64,000 nucleotides of DNA from Laccaria trichodermophora (Eukaryota; Basidiomycota; Agaricomycetes; Agaricales; Hydnangiaceae): the NCBI GenBank assembly GCA_018417955.1, contig JACTVC010000006.1, positions 1,798,001 through 1,862,000 of the forward strand, read 5' to 3'. The notes beneath the pieces are model-generated. The model saw nothing but the letters and a program-made list of their open reading frames with translations, was not told the origin of the DNA and made no database searches. A program made the translations under genes and the position numbers. Shown piece by piece: positions 34,836-47,216 of this stretch (position 1 is the stretch's first letter; every line of letters starts with the position of its first letter).

Positions 34836-37800
34836 CTTGATTGATGGTACCTATTGAAATTTAAGTGAAAGCAATGATATGTGGTGACCCAAATGCAACA
34901 AACCATGGTTAGGGCCTGTGTTCACATTTTGAGCTAAAATGTAGTTTATGATTTTAGCTTCATTTGCTGACAAGTCTGCATGGTCTATTAGATTTGAGAA
35001 AACTGAGCGATATTCATAAGAATACTAACTGGCAGTGGTCACTTCTGCAGATGGAGAGATGGGCAAGTTGGATGGAGGATCTATATAGGTTTATCAGAAA
35101 TCGAATATAATGATTTAAAGTAAGCATGAACCAGTCAAGATAGGAGAAGCTCCTTCCACAGGACCTTCAACCTGACCAACTGTGAAATTAGAATTCATGA
35201 CAGTCAACATCAACATTACAACAAACAGAATGAGAGGTATCTCACAAGCAACAGTCAGTTCTGTACCCACTGACACCTGGCCTACATTCAGAACAGAAGC
35301 AATCAACAGAGAGGTAGGCAGATGAGAATTCAGGAAATGACAGAGGTTTGGGATAACACAGACTAGTGGAGATGGGTAAAACCTGCAGTGAGTGTTCAAG
35401 CTCTCCTTCCCCAGAGACTTCAACCAAATCACCTGCAAATTTGGTTTGATGAGGAATCATGTTGACCCTGGGGCAGGAAGATTAAGATGTAGCTCACTGG
35501 TGGCTGGCATGGCTATGTCCTCCGCACCGATGGTGGAAGATGGAGTTATCAAGAGGCTGCCATCCACAGATTCAGGTTGACATTTAGCTGGTAGGACAAG
35601 GTCTAGGACTCTAACCTCAAACCATCATAGTGTTTATTACGAGGGTGGTCGGTGCTCATGACTTGCTTGGGCAATCCCTCGAACACACATTTCAGAAGAT
35701 TTTCACGGGGGACATTAGGATCAGACATGGTGGTTCAGAAGAGAGTATCGATGCTGTGCGGCGCCAAGCTTCAGAATGGGTAACGGATGTTTCTCAGAGT
35801 CAGCTGACGTGGTCGCTCCGACTCCCTCGCACAGCGTTCCGAGAAGTGTTTCGGCGTCAAGTCAGCAAGCAGACGCACAAAGGACGGCTGTCAATGGTGA
35901 CCGAGAAGCAAAACAATGAAAACCTCTCCAGAGTGACGAAACTCAAAAGGACGAGCGCACAGGTGTGCTTGTTTTGGTTGTGGCTGTGCGAAAAGGCTCT
36001 CCCAAAGCTTTTGCACCGCGAACCTCCTCCTGGAGATCCTTACTCGACCTCCCGTTGCAATCAAAACGAAATTCGATGGCCGCTTTGGTCAACCTGTATC
36101 GATATAGTGAGAGTGGGGAACTGTTGAGATTCAAAGGATGCGCGAAGAGTTAGTTCACGGGATTACATCGCAAAGATGACGGGGTGCATCAGCTCTGAGT
36201 AAGTTCTTCCTTCCATGAAATCTCGTCCCCTTTCCACCTTACCTCGTTTGCCCGTTCTGTGCTACAACCAAACTTTCCCCCCCCCGTTATTTCGCATGCA
36301 GCCGTTAGTCTAATATACTGATAATTCTGTGGCAGCTCCGGTCCCCTTTACTTCGTTTACGAGCGTTACGCTTCGAAAGCGTACAAGACCGCAAAGAACA
36401 GATTCCAAACATTCCATTGCAGACGTGCCGGGCGTTTTGAACGATACCCAGCTCAACGAACCTAATACGCTGTCGAAAAGCTCTACACACCATGCTAGGT
36501 CACTGCTGTCCACCTGACCTTAAGTGCAAGATTCAGTCAGAGTGCTGGAGAGTAGGGTTGACAGCCATCTCTCCTTTGGTAAGTTATCGCCCTTGCCTTA
36601 CTTATTCATTCATACCCTTCTCCCTTTCTCAAGTTCTGACTTCCTTATCACCTCGTATACATTCGATATTTTGCCTTGCTGACTGCCCCCACCTATTACC
36701 CATGCCCTGTTCCATAAAATCAACGCAAGCCCCACTTCGATGATCGCGCCGTCTTTCCTACGTCCACCACGGCCCCGCGCGACCCGGCCACTTGCATCCC
36801 TTCGTGCATCGACTCACGAAGGCACCTCACGTATATTGATCATCTAATTTTCTCAGAACTCATGGTATGTCACCCAACAGCAGCAATCGCTGTCTCTGGA
36901 CTCAGCGTTCACACTGTGTAGGTTCTCCGTCGTGCGTATCCATCCGCAGCTCGTCCTCGTCATGGGCTGCCGCAACGTCGCACATAGATGTACCCCGGTG
37001 ATTGGACTCTTGTAAGTTTGGCTTAACGCGACCGACGATGGTTACTGACACCTACCTTCTCGTTCAGCAGATCGGGTTTGAGTCGAAGAACTGGGCAAGC
37101 ATCAGTATGCACGTGGCCCGTCGTCAAGCCAGGACGCTACTTGTATTGGAGCGATACCGTATAATCATAACATCCCCACGTTAACTCCGTAGTTAGGCCG
37201 ATGTGCAGAGACCCAGCGACGTATTCTAGTTCCTCTAGGTCGGACTTGTTCGCGACGAGGTTGTGAGTGCACCAAGACCTATTATTGAATATAATCTGTG
37301 TAAGCAGGTAGAAAGAGAGGCCACGGGATGGGGGATGGCAGTACTTACAAAAATCGTTATATGCGAGTCGTTGATATTCGTTGAAGTCTGACGTCCTTGG
37401 TTAAGAAGACAACCGTGACTCGTGAGTCGGTGATCAGATACGCGGACGTCGGCATCGCTTGGCCCACTGAACCAGGAAGTTAGAGAGGAAACAGGTGAAA
37501 AAAAGAAGAGGAACCACTAACTGACCCCAAGATGGACCCTTGACGCTTGTCACTCTGAGCGATAGATGAGCGTCCTCGCTGGGCATGAAGAACACTATAG
37601 CGATAAATTAGCCCTCTGGAGTTACTCCCGAGTATGAACTCGGGGTAAACTCACTGATAACGATAATTCAACATGATTATCCTTGCTATCGACGAAATCT
37701 TTCGAGTGGTCCAATCGTTTAGTTTTCCTTTGACATTCTCAAAGTCATTGACCTCCCTTTCATGCGCCGATTCCATCACAGGGTATGTCAAGTCTTGGAG

Positions 37801-39950
37801 AATGCAATAACGACAAACGAGGCTTTGGCGAAGTCGACAGTCGACCAACTTCCGTTGCTTCAACGCGTGACCCTCGTCCGGTTCGTCGTGTGGATGGCGG
37901 TTGCGTTAGTGAAAAATCCAGGAAAGCGCATCAGCGAGAACTCGGGGTTGAACAAAGAGTGAACACGCTTGCGCCAAGATCTTTACGTCGACGGCAGTAT
38001 GTTGGCAGCATATTAGAATAGCCAAAAGCGTAGTGCTCACTCGATAGTACGAGCTCGTCCATGACCATCCGCTGCACCTGCTATACCTTAATGTTGGTTC
38101 AGTGGCGTTTAAGGCTGGCTGGAAAAGTTCATGGCAGTTGCGCGGTTGGAGGTGATCATTCTGGGCCGCTGGCGCTCGGATGTTTCCTCCTAACGCCCTC
38201 CTTCGTCCTTTGGAACCATAGGTTATACGGATTGTGATTTCTGTAAAGAGACCGTCAAAAATCGAGAATGATCCAAAGCAGCATAAGTACTCACAAGATA
38301 CAAACTTCCCGTCCAATTCCGAGTAAAAAGGCAGTGCACGGATTGCATTTTCTCAAAGGACCTGATACTAGATGTCATGATAATGAGCGGGAGAACGGAT
38401 AACGAAATACCGAAGGACTCTTTACTGGTCTTATGCCAATTCATGGGTTTTCATGAGAGGGAAGTGCGGCAGTCGTGAGTGGCTGGGCCCAACGAAGTTG
38501 AAGGCTTATGGAATGCGTATTCGAGGATTGCGCGTGGACAGGAAGGTCGTGAACGGGTAATAGAAGCCATCTATGCACACCGCATTGGGGCGAGAAAGTG
38601 ACGGGGTCTCGGGCATAATCACGCAGAGTCAACGCTGAGATCTGAGGACTAACGAAAAAATCAATTAGATATACACTATTGATAGAGGGCAAAAGATACG
38701 CTACTGGATCGCATATTGCTATTGTCCCAGAGATGAAATGAAGCACCAGACGAAGGACAATCGCGTAGAAGAGGAGAGGGTCGTGATCCAAGATCTACGC
38801 CCAACCCGTCTTGAGATGTAGCTTGACCACTATCATGCCTTGACGTCGCCCAAGACAGATCCAATACTTCGCACCGCCAGTTATCCCTATCATTGCCTTT
38901 GCACCTTTAATACCTCGCAGTACGATCATTTAATGCTCCCTGCCTCTTCGAGTTGGCCTGAGGCCGTTTGATAGCTGAAGCTGAGTTGGATAACTCTGAG
39001 GTGCGTTTGCCACCTATGCCGCCAGTTTCGCTATCTAATGTTGGTTCCCTGAAGCCCTGCAGCGTGCTACTACGTCGCGGTTCAGTTTGTCCTCGAACTT
39101 TGGTCGCAATATCGTGCAGTTCACCCCACAAACGTGCGGCTTCATCCAGAGCAGCCGCCATCGCTCCACCCACAACACCGAGCTCCAATTACTTGAGCCT
39201 CTCTACTCCCTCCAGCCCAACATATCGAAGCAGGATGGTCAACGTCACGTCACCTCTTCCCAGCTCTTGTGTTCGTCATTCGATGCCGTGGCGTTGCTGC
39301 AGTTACCCAGAGAAAGCCTTGACAATTCGGCCAGGACGATGTGCCACACATTCGCGACGACCAATTATCCTTGTGCGTCGTCCCCGTTGTGCAAGAACAG
39401 GATCCACCGCTGTTCTCTGCCAAACACTCATCGCCACCATCCACTTACGAGGCTACGGCTACCTGCTACAGACCAGTCGGCCACCCGGGTCCATTGACCT
39501 TCTTTCAGCGCGAATCACCACCGCTTTTAACCACCTCCCACAAAGCGCCCACCTCCCCGTCATCGACCGAACGGCAGATGTCCCATATGGCCCGTTCATT
39601 CTTGCAGATTACTGTTTCGGTAGTCTGGACGCGGGGTTCGACTAGGATCCGTGAGTTAACTGTTTTTCTCTCAAAGTGCTTACGAACATCTGACATTGTC
39701 GTTGCATTCATCAGGGATATCTTTTTCCCCGTCTTCCCGACTCTTGCTTTTTACATTCTCGGCACGGCGAAGGAACACTGTTCATCAACCTCCACCTATC
39801 ACCACACTGGCCGATCACCGACGTTGGCTTGGAATCTGCCTCAGACGTCCATCTCCGAATGCCACGATCCTCCAAACCTACCCATTGCCTCTACTTCTCT
39901 TCCCTCCGGACTGTTGCACTTTCCATATCATCGTATGACCAAGCGCGTCA
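34836..39950. other. 5 kb with no confidently recognised gene
   Basis: Several open frames occur on both strands (for example 35630-36127, 38968-39645 plus, 38907-39188 minus). None shows a family motif I can name. A degenerate repeat pair around 35135-35200 and 35395-35460 (CTTC-CCACAGGACCTTCAACC-like) is visible. The base composition becomes GC-richer from about 35700, so this may be host sequence with non-coding or fast-evolving genes. The upstream exons of the kinase at 39990 may lie at 39340-39990, but I cannot prove it. Confidence 0.4.
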
Positions 39951-39989
39951 GGACCATAGCCGCTGGAAGCAACGAGTCGACAAAAGTTT

Positions 39990-41177
39990 TTGCAAGAGAC
40001 AGTCACCAAGACTTTGGTCGTGAAAGGGTCTGTGATCCTGACTGATCTTTCCGACGAAGTTGTGAAGGGAGAGGCGGCTGTCGCTCATGGAACGTTCTCT
40101 GACGTATGGAAAGGTATTTGGAACGATCCGATTGAGACACGGCCACGGTCGGTAAGTTTCTTTGTGGTGTTGTGTTGCAAGGTAGCTCACGATATGATCC
40201 AGGTCGCCATCAAGGTCCTGCGTCAAGTCATGGTCCAAAATGTTCGAGAGAAGCTCATCAAGGTAAGGAGTGGTTCTGTTGCTGGAACGTTTTGAGCTGA
40301 TATGATGGTTTGTTAGCGACTTCAATCAGAGGTTATTGCTTGACATCGTTATGTCATCGCAATGTGTCGCAGCTGTTTGGGATAGTGTATCTTTCACAGA
40401 GCATTGGCATGGTATCGCCTTGGTGCGAACATGGGACGCTTTGCAACTATCTGAAGCATTTCCCGAGCGTGAAACGATTGAGACTTGTACGCATTTCAAA
40501 TCATCCACCGAGTTTCGTCATCTAACTCTTGTTGTAGCTCGCCCAGGTGGCTTCTGCCATTGCCTATCTCCACACGTTCAGGCCTACCATCGTCTATGGG
40601 GACTTAAAAGGAGTCAGGCCTCTTCGTTCGTCCTCTCGTGCTCCCCGCTGACCCCCAACTCAGGAAAAGGAAACATCCCGATCGATGAGCATGTGTATGC
40701 GATCATCACCGACTTTGGGCTCTCCAAGGTCGTCGAGGAAATGTCCGAGACCATCAGCAAGGGCATCTCTTTCTTTGCCGGGTCAACCCGGTGGATGGCA
40801 CCAGAGCTTCTTATGTCACTGGTGGGAGACGATGGGAAAATACCTCCCATTACTACGTTTAGTGATGTGTACGCATTCGCTTCGGTGTGCCTTGAGGTAT
40901 GTCTGGCCTTCTACTTGAACTGATTACAGATGTGACTCGTGTGTGCCATGCAGGTGGCAACTGGACGGCTCCCCTATCCTCACAGAACAAACGACCATGC
41001 CGTAGCTGTGGATATCATTCGAGGAGTAAAACCTGCCAGGGGAGCTCGCTGCTTGTCCAAAAGAGCGTGGATGTCATTTGGGATACTCTGGATCGCTGTT
41101 GGGACGCCATTGATTATCTCCGCCCTAGCATGCGTGAGATGCTCACGCTATTGGAAGAAATGGATCCAAAGCGATGA
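39990..41177 (+). pseudogene. TKL-like protein kinase, probably inactivated
   Basis: Kinase subdomains are readable across six or seven exons. A glycine-loop remnant VAHGTFSDVWKG lies at about 40085-40120, and VAIKVL with the ATP-binding Lys at 40203. After a frame change come HRNVSQLFGI and a catalytic-loop segment YGDLKG (about 40600). TDFGLSK is at about 40710, AGSTRWMAPEL at about 40780, FSDVYAFASVCLEV, then LDRCWDAIDYLRPSM near 41130. Introns of 50-55 bases separate the exons (for example 40151-40201 and 40265-40318). Odd points: the first glycine of the loop is Ala, the usual His of the catalytic loop is Tyr, and a one-base frameshift falls near 41050 (KPARGARC then LVQKSVDVI in another frame). 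It is probably a pseudogene unless that site is a sequence error. Multicopy kinases like this are common in Agaricomycetes. Confidence 0.7.
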
Positions 41178-41559
41178 TCTGCTACCCAAGTCAGCCCATC
41201 GTTCCTGCTCTGCATTGAGTCGCATGCAGTCTTCATTCCGACTAAGCATAAAACACTCATAAAGTCCTATCTCTACAACCCAACATCTGAGCTACACCAT
41301 TCATGAAACAACGCCACCCTGTGCTTTCTCCAACAACACTGATGGAGGCCCAGAGACGAGAGACTTCAAATTGAACTTCACGACTGTTCCCTCGATCGAA
41401 ATTCCTTGCCATCACAGCACCTCGAACATTGACTGGCGCTAATACTTATTCACCAATCCCAACTGTCGTATATGTATCTGTGTTTTCCCGACGTCTGACC
41501 GAAACGCACAAATACAGGGTCAAGAACTCGTATCGCATATCGCGGTGGTTCCTCAAGGC

Positions 41560-42030
41560 TGCGTCGACCTGGACTCGACTACAGACTGAGATCAGAACTG
41601 ACTCCTTGTGTCTTGACTCTTTTATCAAACCCATGCCCCAATTCTTGTACTCTTGCAGCATTGAACTTGAAGAGAAAGGTGACAATAGCCTCGACCTCGA
41701 CTCGGGCCCATCACAGATAAGGGTTCGCTCCTCGCGTTATCTACCAAACCGATGCCTCCAACTTTTCAAGTTCTTGATGCACCCAGATTCGAGAGGTTGT
41801 TGACCCCGACTCTGACCCATTACAGATAACGGAGACCGGCGTGGGTGGTAGTTACCAAACCGATTTTACTTCAAGCGCCGAGCTCGAGGATGCACTTTTC
41901 ACTTATTGGCAGATAAGGATACACTTCGAGTCCTACTTTTGAGGGCATTTACCAAACCGACGCCCCGATTCTATGAACAAGCACCAATACGTCTCCTTGA
42001 CTTCGACTCGGACTTATGTCAGGTCAGATA
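41560..42030. repeat. Degenerate ~110-bp tandem repeat
   Basis: Three to four diverged units share CGACTCGG, CAGATAAGG and TACCAAACCGA in the same order (CAGATAA near 41715, 41822, 41911 and 42025; ACCAAACCGA near 41742, 41856 and 41953). Units differ a lot, so the array is old. Confidence 0.6.
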
Positions 42031-42035
42031 AGCAT

Positions 42036-42506
42036 TCACTGAAACTCCGTACCGTTCAACAAGCCTGGGCCCCCCAAGTGGTATGTCCCAATGATGACCA
42101 TAATACTTGATCTTAACCCGGTCACCCACCATGCATCATAGATATGGATATACCCCGATTCCCCCTGCAAATGTGAACCAATGTGGCCCCAACCCCAATT
42201 CTGTGAAGCACCGAGTAACGAGTTCGAACTTCCGGCAAAGGTAGTATGCGCATCTGGATGCCAAGTCCTACCTAGGACTCCCTCCAGATTCGCGTTATCG
42301 CCACGCCACATGCACGAGGATTTAAGGCCCCCCGAATCGACGAATATCACTCGCGAGATGGGCTCGAAGAAGAGAGTCAGTCTCTTGGCAATCATTCGTC
42401 TTCTTGTCATGCCCTGGAACTCAATCGCCTGCGTTGACGGCTTATCATTGATGACTTGAGGAGTTGCTTTGGGTTTGCGAGTCGCCACCCGAACGGCAAC
42501 AGGCAT
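42036..42506 (-). CDS. Hypothetical protein, 156 aa
   Basis: Open frame from ATG at 42506 to 42036, start MPVAVRVATRKPKATPQ, basic N-terminal half, glycine- and tryptophan-rich end. Codon use looks coding-like, but no family is recognisable and there is no supporting neighbour. The right end overlaps the edge of the tandem repeat. It may be a chance ORF. Confidence 0.3.
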   Translation of the reverse strand: MPVAVRVATRKPKATPQVINDKPSTQAIEFQGMTRRRMIAKRLTLFFEPISRVIFVDSGGLKSSCMWRGDNANLEGVLGRTWHPDAHTTFAGSSNSLLGASQNWGWGHIGSHLQGESGYIHIYDAWWVTGLRSSIMVIIGTYHLGGPGLLNGTEFQ

Positions 42507-42509
42507 GGA

Positions 42510-43079
42510 CTCTGTACATTGCTCAGGATTCTCCAGCTGGAAGTATGTGTTTCCGTAGCTTCATGATTATCATTCGCTACTTAGTTTGGGCAAATTATGG
42601 CTACAGCGTCCACCCTTCACTCTGAAGTCTTTACGTCTATTCTTTCACACTGCCGGGGACTCCTTTGAAAACTGTTATCCTTCCCCAACCACATATCTTG
42701 AACGAATTCAATTGATTCTAATTTCACCAACGCGTGCAAGGCCGTTCCATCCTCCAACTATTTCGAAAGCAACACTACATACACTTGAAACAGGGCTCTA
42801 TAAATAATCAGTACAAATGTACCTCCTTATTTGTGGCCACTTGTAGAATAATGAAACGAATGTGCATCCCGAACAAATTCATTCTTAAAATTACAAAATG
42901 AAGAACAATAAGAACATCAACCACATTCAATTCACACATTTAAAGAATTTCTTAGAGAAATAGTCTTGGTAGCCATGGCAACACCACCCAGCTGAAGAAT
43001 ATGTTAAAGAATAAAAGAACAGATTTGGGCAGTCAATATGACTGATGTTTTTATTGTTCATCAGTTTGAAAATTTGTTA
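42510..43079. other. Intergenic, AT-rich
   Basis: No gene seen. It borders the TIR of the Tc1/mariner element at 43080. Confidence 0.5.
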
Positions 43080-43155
43080 CAGTCCTTTCGGAAAACCTTG
43101 TCCACGTGCTTTTGAGTTGACTGAAAATGTTCGAAAATAAAATAAAATAAGAAAA
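43080..43155 (+). repeat. Left TIR of the Tc1/mariner element
   Basis: Starts CAGTCCTTTCGG after TA. It pairs with 46748-46821. Confidence 0.9.
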
Positions 43156-43197
43156 AAATGAGAAAGCGAAAACTCAACCATTCCTGGCTCTGTAGCC

Positions 43198-44327
43198 ATG
43201 GTTTTTCAGAAAATCAGTGCCAATATGAAGGAGCGCGCCCTCCATTTGCTCACAGAAGGCTGGGAACTTCCAGAAATTGCAGATGTCCTTGGTGTGTCAT
43301 TAAAAAGTATTGATCGATGGGCTGACAACTATGATCGACATGGTATGGTCATCCCTCCATCCTATCATCAAGGTCGACGTCGTCTGCTTGATGCTGAGGC
43401 TACTCGTGGTCTTAAAGAGCTAATCGACGAATCCCCAGAGCTTTATCTTGATGAAGTCAGGGAGTGGCTTGCCCTTTACCATGACATCCCTATGTCCACC
43501 ACGGCTCTTCACGATAATTTGCGTGATCTTGGACTCACTTGGAAGATCATGCGTCGGCAAGCTGCTGAGTGCGATCATGCATTACGTACCGCCTGGCTGC
43601 ACGACGTCCTCAGCATGTACACTGCAGAGCAGATGGTCGTTGTCGACGAAACGAGCAAGGACAGGAAGACTCTTATTCGAAAGTATGGCCATGCGGCAAG
43701 CAGACACGAGCCCATCTACAGTGTCTCACTCAACCGAGGTATCCATTATAGCGCCTTACCAGCGCTTACTGTAAAAGGCTACATTGCAGCGCGCGCTGTA
43801 GAGGGTTCAATTGATGGAGGAGAGTTCTATGACTTTATTGCCAACAACGTGGTGGGTCCTTTGAATTTTACTCTTACCCTTGGACTGACTATGATGTACT
43901 ACACTAGCTTCCCTGCATGAACCCATGGCCAGGCCCCCGTAGTGTCTTGGTTCTGGACAACTGTGCAACTCACAAGAGCAAAGCCCTCCGGGAGTTATTT
44001 GAGGGCACGGGTGAGACATACACTCTCATTTCCCTATGACAAGTATTCTGAAACTGTCGCAACAGGCATCCATCTGCTCTTCTTACCCCCATACTCACCT
44101 GACTTTTCCCCTATTGAAGAAAGCTTCAGTTGTGGTGAGTAGAAATGATTGGGCAATTGGATTGTCGACATCGCTTATTTTTCTTTATAGTTAAGGCTTA
44201 CCTTCATCATAACTTTCGACAGTTTCAAGACAGCCTCTACCCTGAACAAGATCTCGTTGATACATGCTTTGCAGCTGTCATGCCCGAGAAAGCTGAGGGA
44301 TGGTTTCGGGATTGTGGATATATGTAA
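43198..44327 (+). CDS. Tc1/mariner DD34E transposase, catalytic residues intact
   Basis: Four exons. Exon 1 (43198 to about 43850) holds a helix-turn-helix (LHLLTEGWELPEIADVLGVS, SLKSIDRWADNY) and the first catalytic Asp in VVVDETSKDRKTLIRKYG. Introns of about 55 bases follow (GTGGGT...CTAG, GTGAGA...ACAG, GTGAGT...TATAG, near 43851-43906, 44010-44065 and 44135-44190). Spliced, the second Asp (LVLDNCATHKS) and the Glu (LPPYSPDFSPIEESF) are 34 residues apart, the DD34E spacing. The end FRDCGYM resembles the related pseudogene at 25556. No nonsense codon is seen, so it may still be functional. The product would cut at the TIRs and insert at TA. Confidence 0.9.
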
Positions 44328-44616
44328 CAAGATATATATATATATGTACGTACGTACATACATATGCAAATGTAGACAAGAGTAACTAAGGAGCTAAAGT
44401 AACTAAGGGTATGTCACAGTCTAAAAAGATCTGCAGTAAGAGGTTAGTACAAAATCAAATCCAAATCATTATATGGTTCTGTGCACATTAGTATGTGGGG
44501 TATAGGGAACGTCGCAGCAGAGAATAGATGGTCAAGGGGTGGTACTGACTAAACAAAGGGAGGGAAGAAGGGTAGTGCTGAAGTTAAATATATTAAAACC
44601 GGGTTGGAGCAGTCAA

Positions 44617-46681
44617 TCAAAGAGATGTCAGGAATGAATGGGTGGTATTGGATGGTCCAGCCTGGCCTGAATTACAGGCTGCCAGAATCCTTGATTTGTG
44701 CAAGGGGCCAAGGCCTGCCCAAGTCCACATCTCCCTATCAAGGCCAGTCAAGTCATCGCCGACATGGAACCTGAGTTTGACTAGGCCTTGAAACTCTTCT
44801 TGGCCAAGTCGGTTCTGAACACACCACTGCTGGACCCCATTTGTGTTTGATGCTGGAAGTGGGAGAGAAGTGGTGGCTTGAGGCGTTGGAAATGGGAGGG
44901 AAGGGGTAGCTTGAGGCATTGGCATCGATGGTGGGTGATTAGGGTTTGGATACCCCCATAAAGGAGGGGCACCGTAGCCGAAGGGACTGGGTGGTGGGTA
45001 TGGATAGTAGTGAGGAGAGGGGTGGGGCATTGGAGCCATTGTCGGAGGCCCGTAGCCTGGGAAAAAGCCATTTGGTTGTGCATGGACCTCTTGTGTTTGT
45101 CCTGGAGTTTGTGGTGCTGCTTGCTTCCTGTCTGGCATTTTCTCTTTCGGAGTAAAGCCTGCATGACCTAATGGGACTCTATCATAACTAGTCTCACACC
45201 TTAGCTATCAGAACACATCAGCCTTCTCCCTACCAGAAGAAAGGACATTGAGAAAACTCACGATAGCATTTGCCCAGAGTGATAGCTTTTTGTGATCTAG
45301 CTCAAAGTGCCAATACTTGCCAGAGCGTGGTGAGTGCGTCAAGCATCTGATTCCATGGTGTTCAGCGCACGCCGAGACAGGATACATCTCCTCAAGCTTC
45401 TCGATGATGGGTGCAAGCTGAACATCAAGGCTGATCTAGGTGCAGGGAAGGCGTGTGAGCAGAACTGCCATTCACTGATGGAATTGCTGACCTTGGCTTC
45501 CCACCGAGTAGGAACTTCCTGGACTCTCCCACCATCTGCCACTGGCTGAGGTGCACTGCGACTTTCTCGCAATGTTGCTCGAGGTTGCCTAACACAAGGA
45601 ATAGGGTGGTAGACAATGATGATGATGGAGGACAAGTCACGGTGATTCTTGATCTGGTTCCGCATAGTCTGGAACCCATGGTCGTTGGTGAGTGGTAATT
45701 TTGCCTTCTTCTCTTGGAACCCCCATGTCATGCCATCTAACCCAAGATTCTCAATGTCGACATCCACGATTTCAGCAACCTCCTCCAGGAATTTCTCCCA
45801 TGTCATTTTTCGCATGAAGACAAACAGCCCTCCCATCATGGCCGGCATATTCACAAACTTGTCACCACGCGGCGTCTTCCCAGTTTGTAGCTTTGGAGGC
45901 GAAGCAATCTCAACAAACACGGACACACTCCAGACTTTCGGTGCGACTGGTGTGTCATCGACAACCTTGCGTGGACGTCCACGCTTCTTGGGCTGAGCAA
46001 CTGAGACTTCGGTGTCAGCCTCAGCATGACTGACCACCTCACATTGATGAGAGGTCTTCTTTGCCTTGGGGAGTTCACCAGCATCCGGATCTGAGTCGCT
46101 TCCAATGCTTGACTGGTGAGCTTTAACCTTTTTTTTCTTTTTCTTGGGCTCTGTATCCGAGTCTTCGCTTGCAGTATCAGATTGGTGAGCTTTTTTAATC
46201 TTCTTTCTCTTCTTCTTACTGGCCTTAGGTGTGTCCAAAATCTCTGTCACACCATCGGCCTCTTCTGCAGGTTTTTTGGCTTTGTTGTCTCCCGGATGGC
46301 ATGCTTTGGGAGCTAGCTTCGCATTGATGCCTCTATGCTGATTTTGGCTAGGAAGATGGATGGTGAGTTTCTTCGCAGCTGCAGTGGCTGCCTCTAAGAC
46401 TGGTGTCAACAGGGTTGTGAGAACTTGCTACTCAAATACACACCTCTTAAATCCTTGTCAACCTCGCTTTCTTCCTCGCATTCCTGCCACATTGCCAAGG
46501 GAGGCACCACACCATAATTTTCGAACATGGCCAGGCTTTCCTCTGTCCATTCATAGGGTTCTTCTGCTTCGTTGCTGCAAGTTCGGGTTGCCACGTCGGA
46601 TCCAACTACTTCATCATCCGAGCCCATTGGAGTGTCTGACAGAGGATATTCCAGGTCAGGCTCTTTGTTGGTAGCATCCAT
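44617..46681 (-). CDS. Passenger gene of the Tc1/mariner element: AT-hook, WA-motif and SAM-like protein
   Basis: Start MDATNKEPDLEYP at 46681, acidic first exon; intron about 46397-46442. Exon 2 has lysine-rich blocks (KKKRKKIKKAH, EPKKKKKKVKAH) and an AT-hook-like PKKRGRPRKVV (about 45970). A folded region follows (FVFMRKMTWEKFLEEVAEIV, IIIIVYHP). After a likely intron ending near 45445 comes IIEKLEEMYP and FELDHKKLSLWANAI (45250-45440). The last exon (45138-44617) is proline- and tyrosine-rich (HYYPYPPPSPFGYG), then a SAM-like end, EEFQGLVKLRFHVGDDLTGL. The frame between the last two exons is not cleanly resolved. It is probably nuclear and DNA-binding, inferred from the basic and AT-hook segments. 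The layout resembles the gene at 23720-25328. Confidence 0.65.
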
Positions 46682-46747
46682 GGTAGACAAAAACAAAAGA
46701 GTGTGGTTCTAGCATTGGTTTTAGACATGTAGATGATTATAGTTTTT

Positions 46748-46821
46748 TTTCTATTTTATTTTATTTTCAAACATTTTGAGATGACTCAAAAGCACGTGGA
46801 CAAGGTTTTCCGAAAGGACTG
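46748..46821 (-). repeat. Right TIR of the Tc1/mariner element
   Basis: Ends CCGAAAGGACTG before TA. The first 38 bases inward are identical to the left TIR. Confidence 0.9.
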
Positions 46822-47216
46822 TAATCAATGTTTTTGGAATGCACAACAGCTTTATTATTCTACATGTGTCGACAATTATGGAGGTACCTTTGCCTAGATC
46901 AGACATTGGGCCCTGTCTCAAGTGATAGTTAGACTCGCTACCAGTCCGTTATGTGTTCATCCAAACAACTGTAACTTCAACCACAACAAGGACAACACCA
47001 CCTATTGGACTTGGAAAATTAGGGTCACCGCATAATGACTGGGAGTAACAAGACACTTTTAGAGAGGTCCCGATTTGTGACAAAGACTTAAAAAAAAAAA
47101 ATGTTTGCGCTCACAACTTCATCGCTCGTTTGCTCAATGCCGATTGGTTTTCCTCAGTTCTTTTGATACAATCTATTGATTACAAGGCTAGACTCCAGTT
47201 TTAACAAAAATTAAAG
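46822..47216. other. Intergenic
   Basis: No gene or named repeat recognised, apart from an A-rich run near 47090. Confidence 0.5.

Larger units (their letters stand above)
43080..46821. mobile_element. Tc1/mariner element with a passenger gene
   Basis: TIRs of about 70 bases: CAGTCCTTTCGGAAAACCTT... at 43080 and its complement ending at 46821. They diverge slightly after TTTTGAGT and agree again through AAAATAAAATAAAATA. Both ends are flanked by TA (43078-43079 and 46822-46823), as expected for this superfamily. Inside are a transposase (43198-44327, plus) and a second multi-exon gene (44617-46681, minus), convergent. At 3.74 kb it is about twice the length of a minimal element. Confidence 0.9.

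Noticed and set aside
38907..39188. Possible minus-strand gene (93 codons)
   Set aside because: Codon use is not convincing, overlaps a longer plus ORF, and no motif is recognisable.
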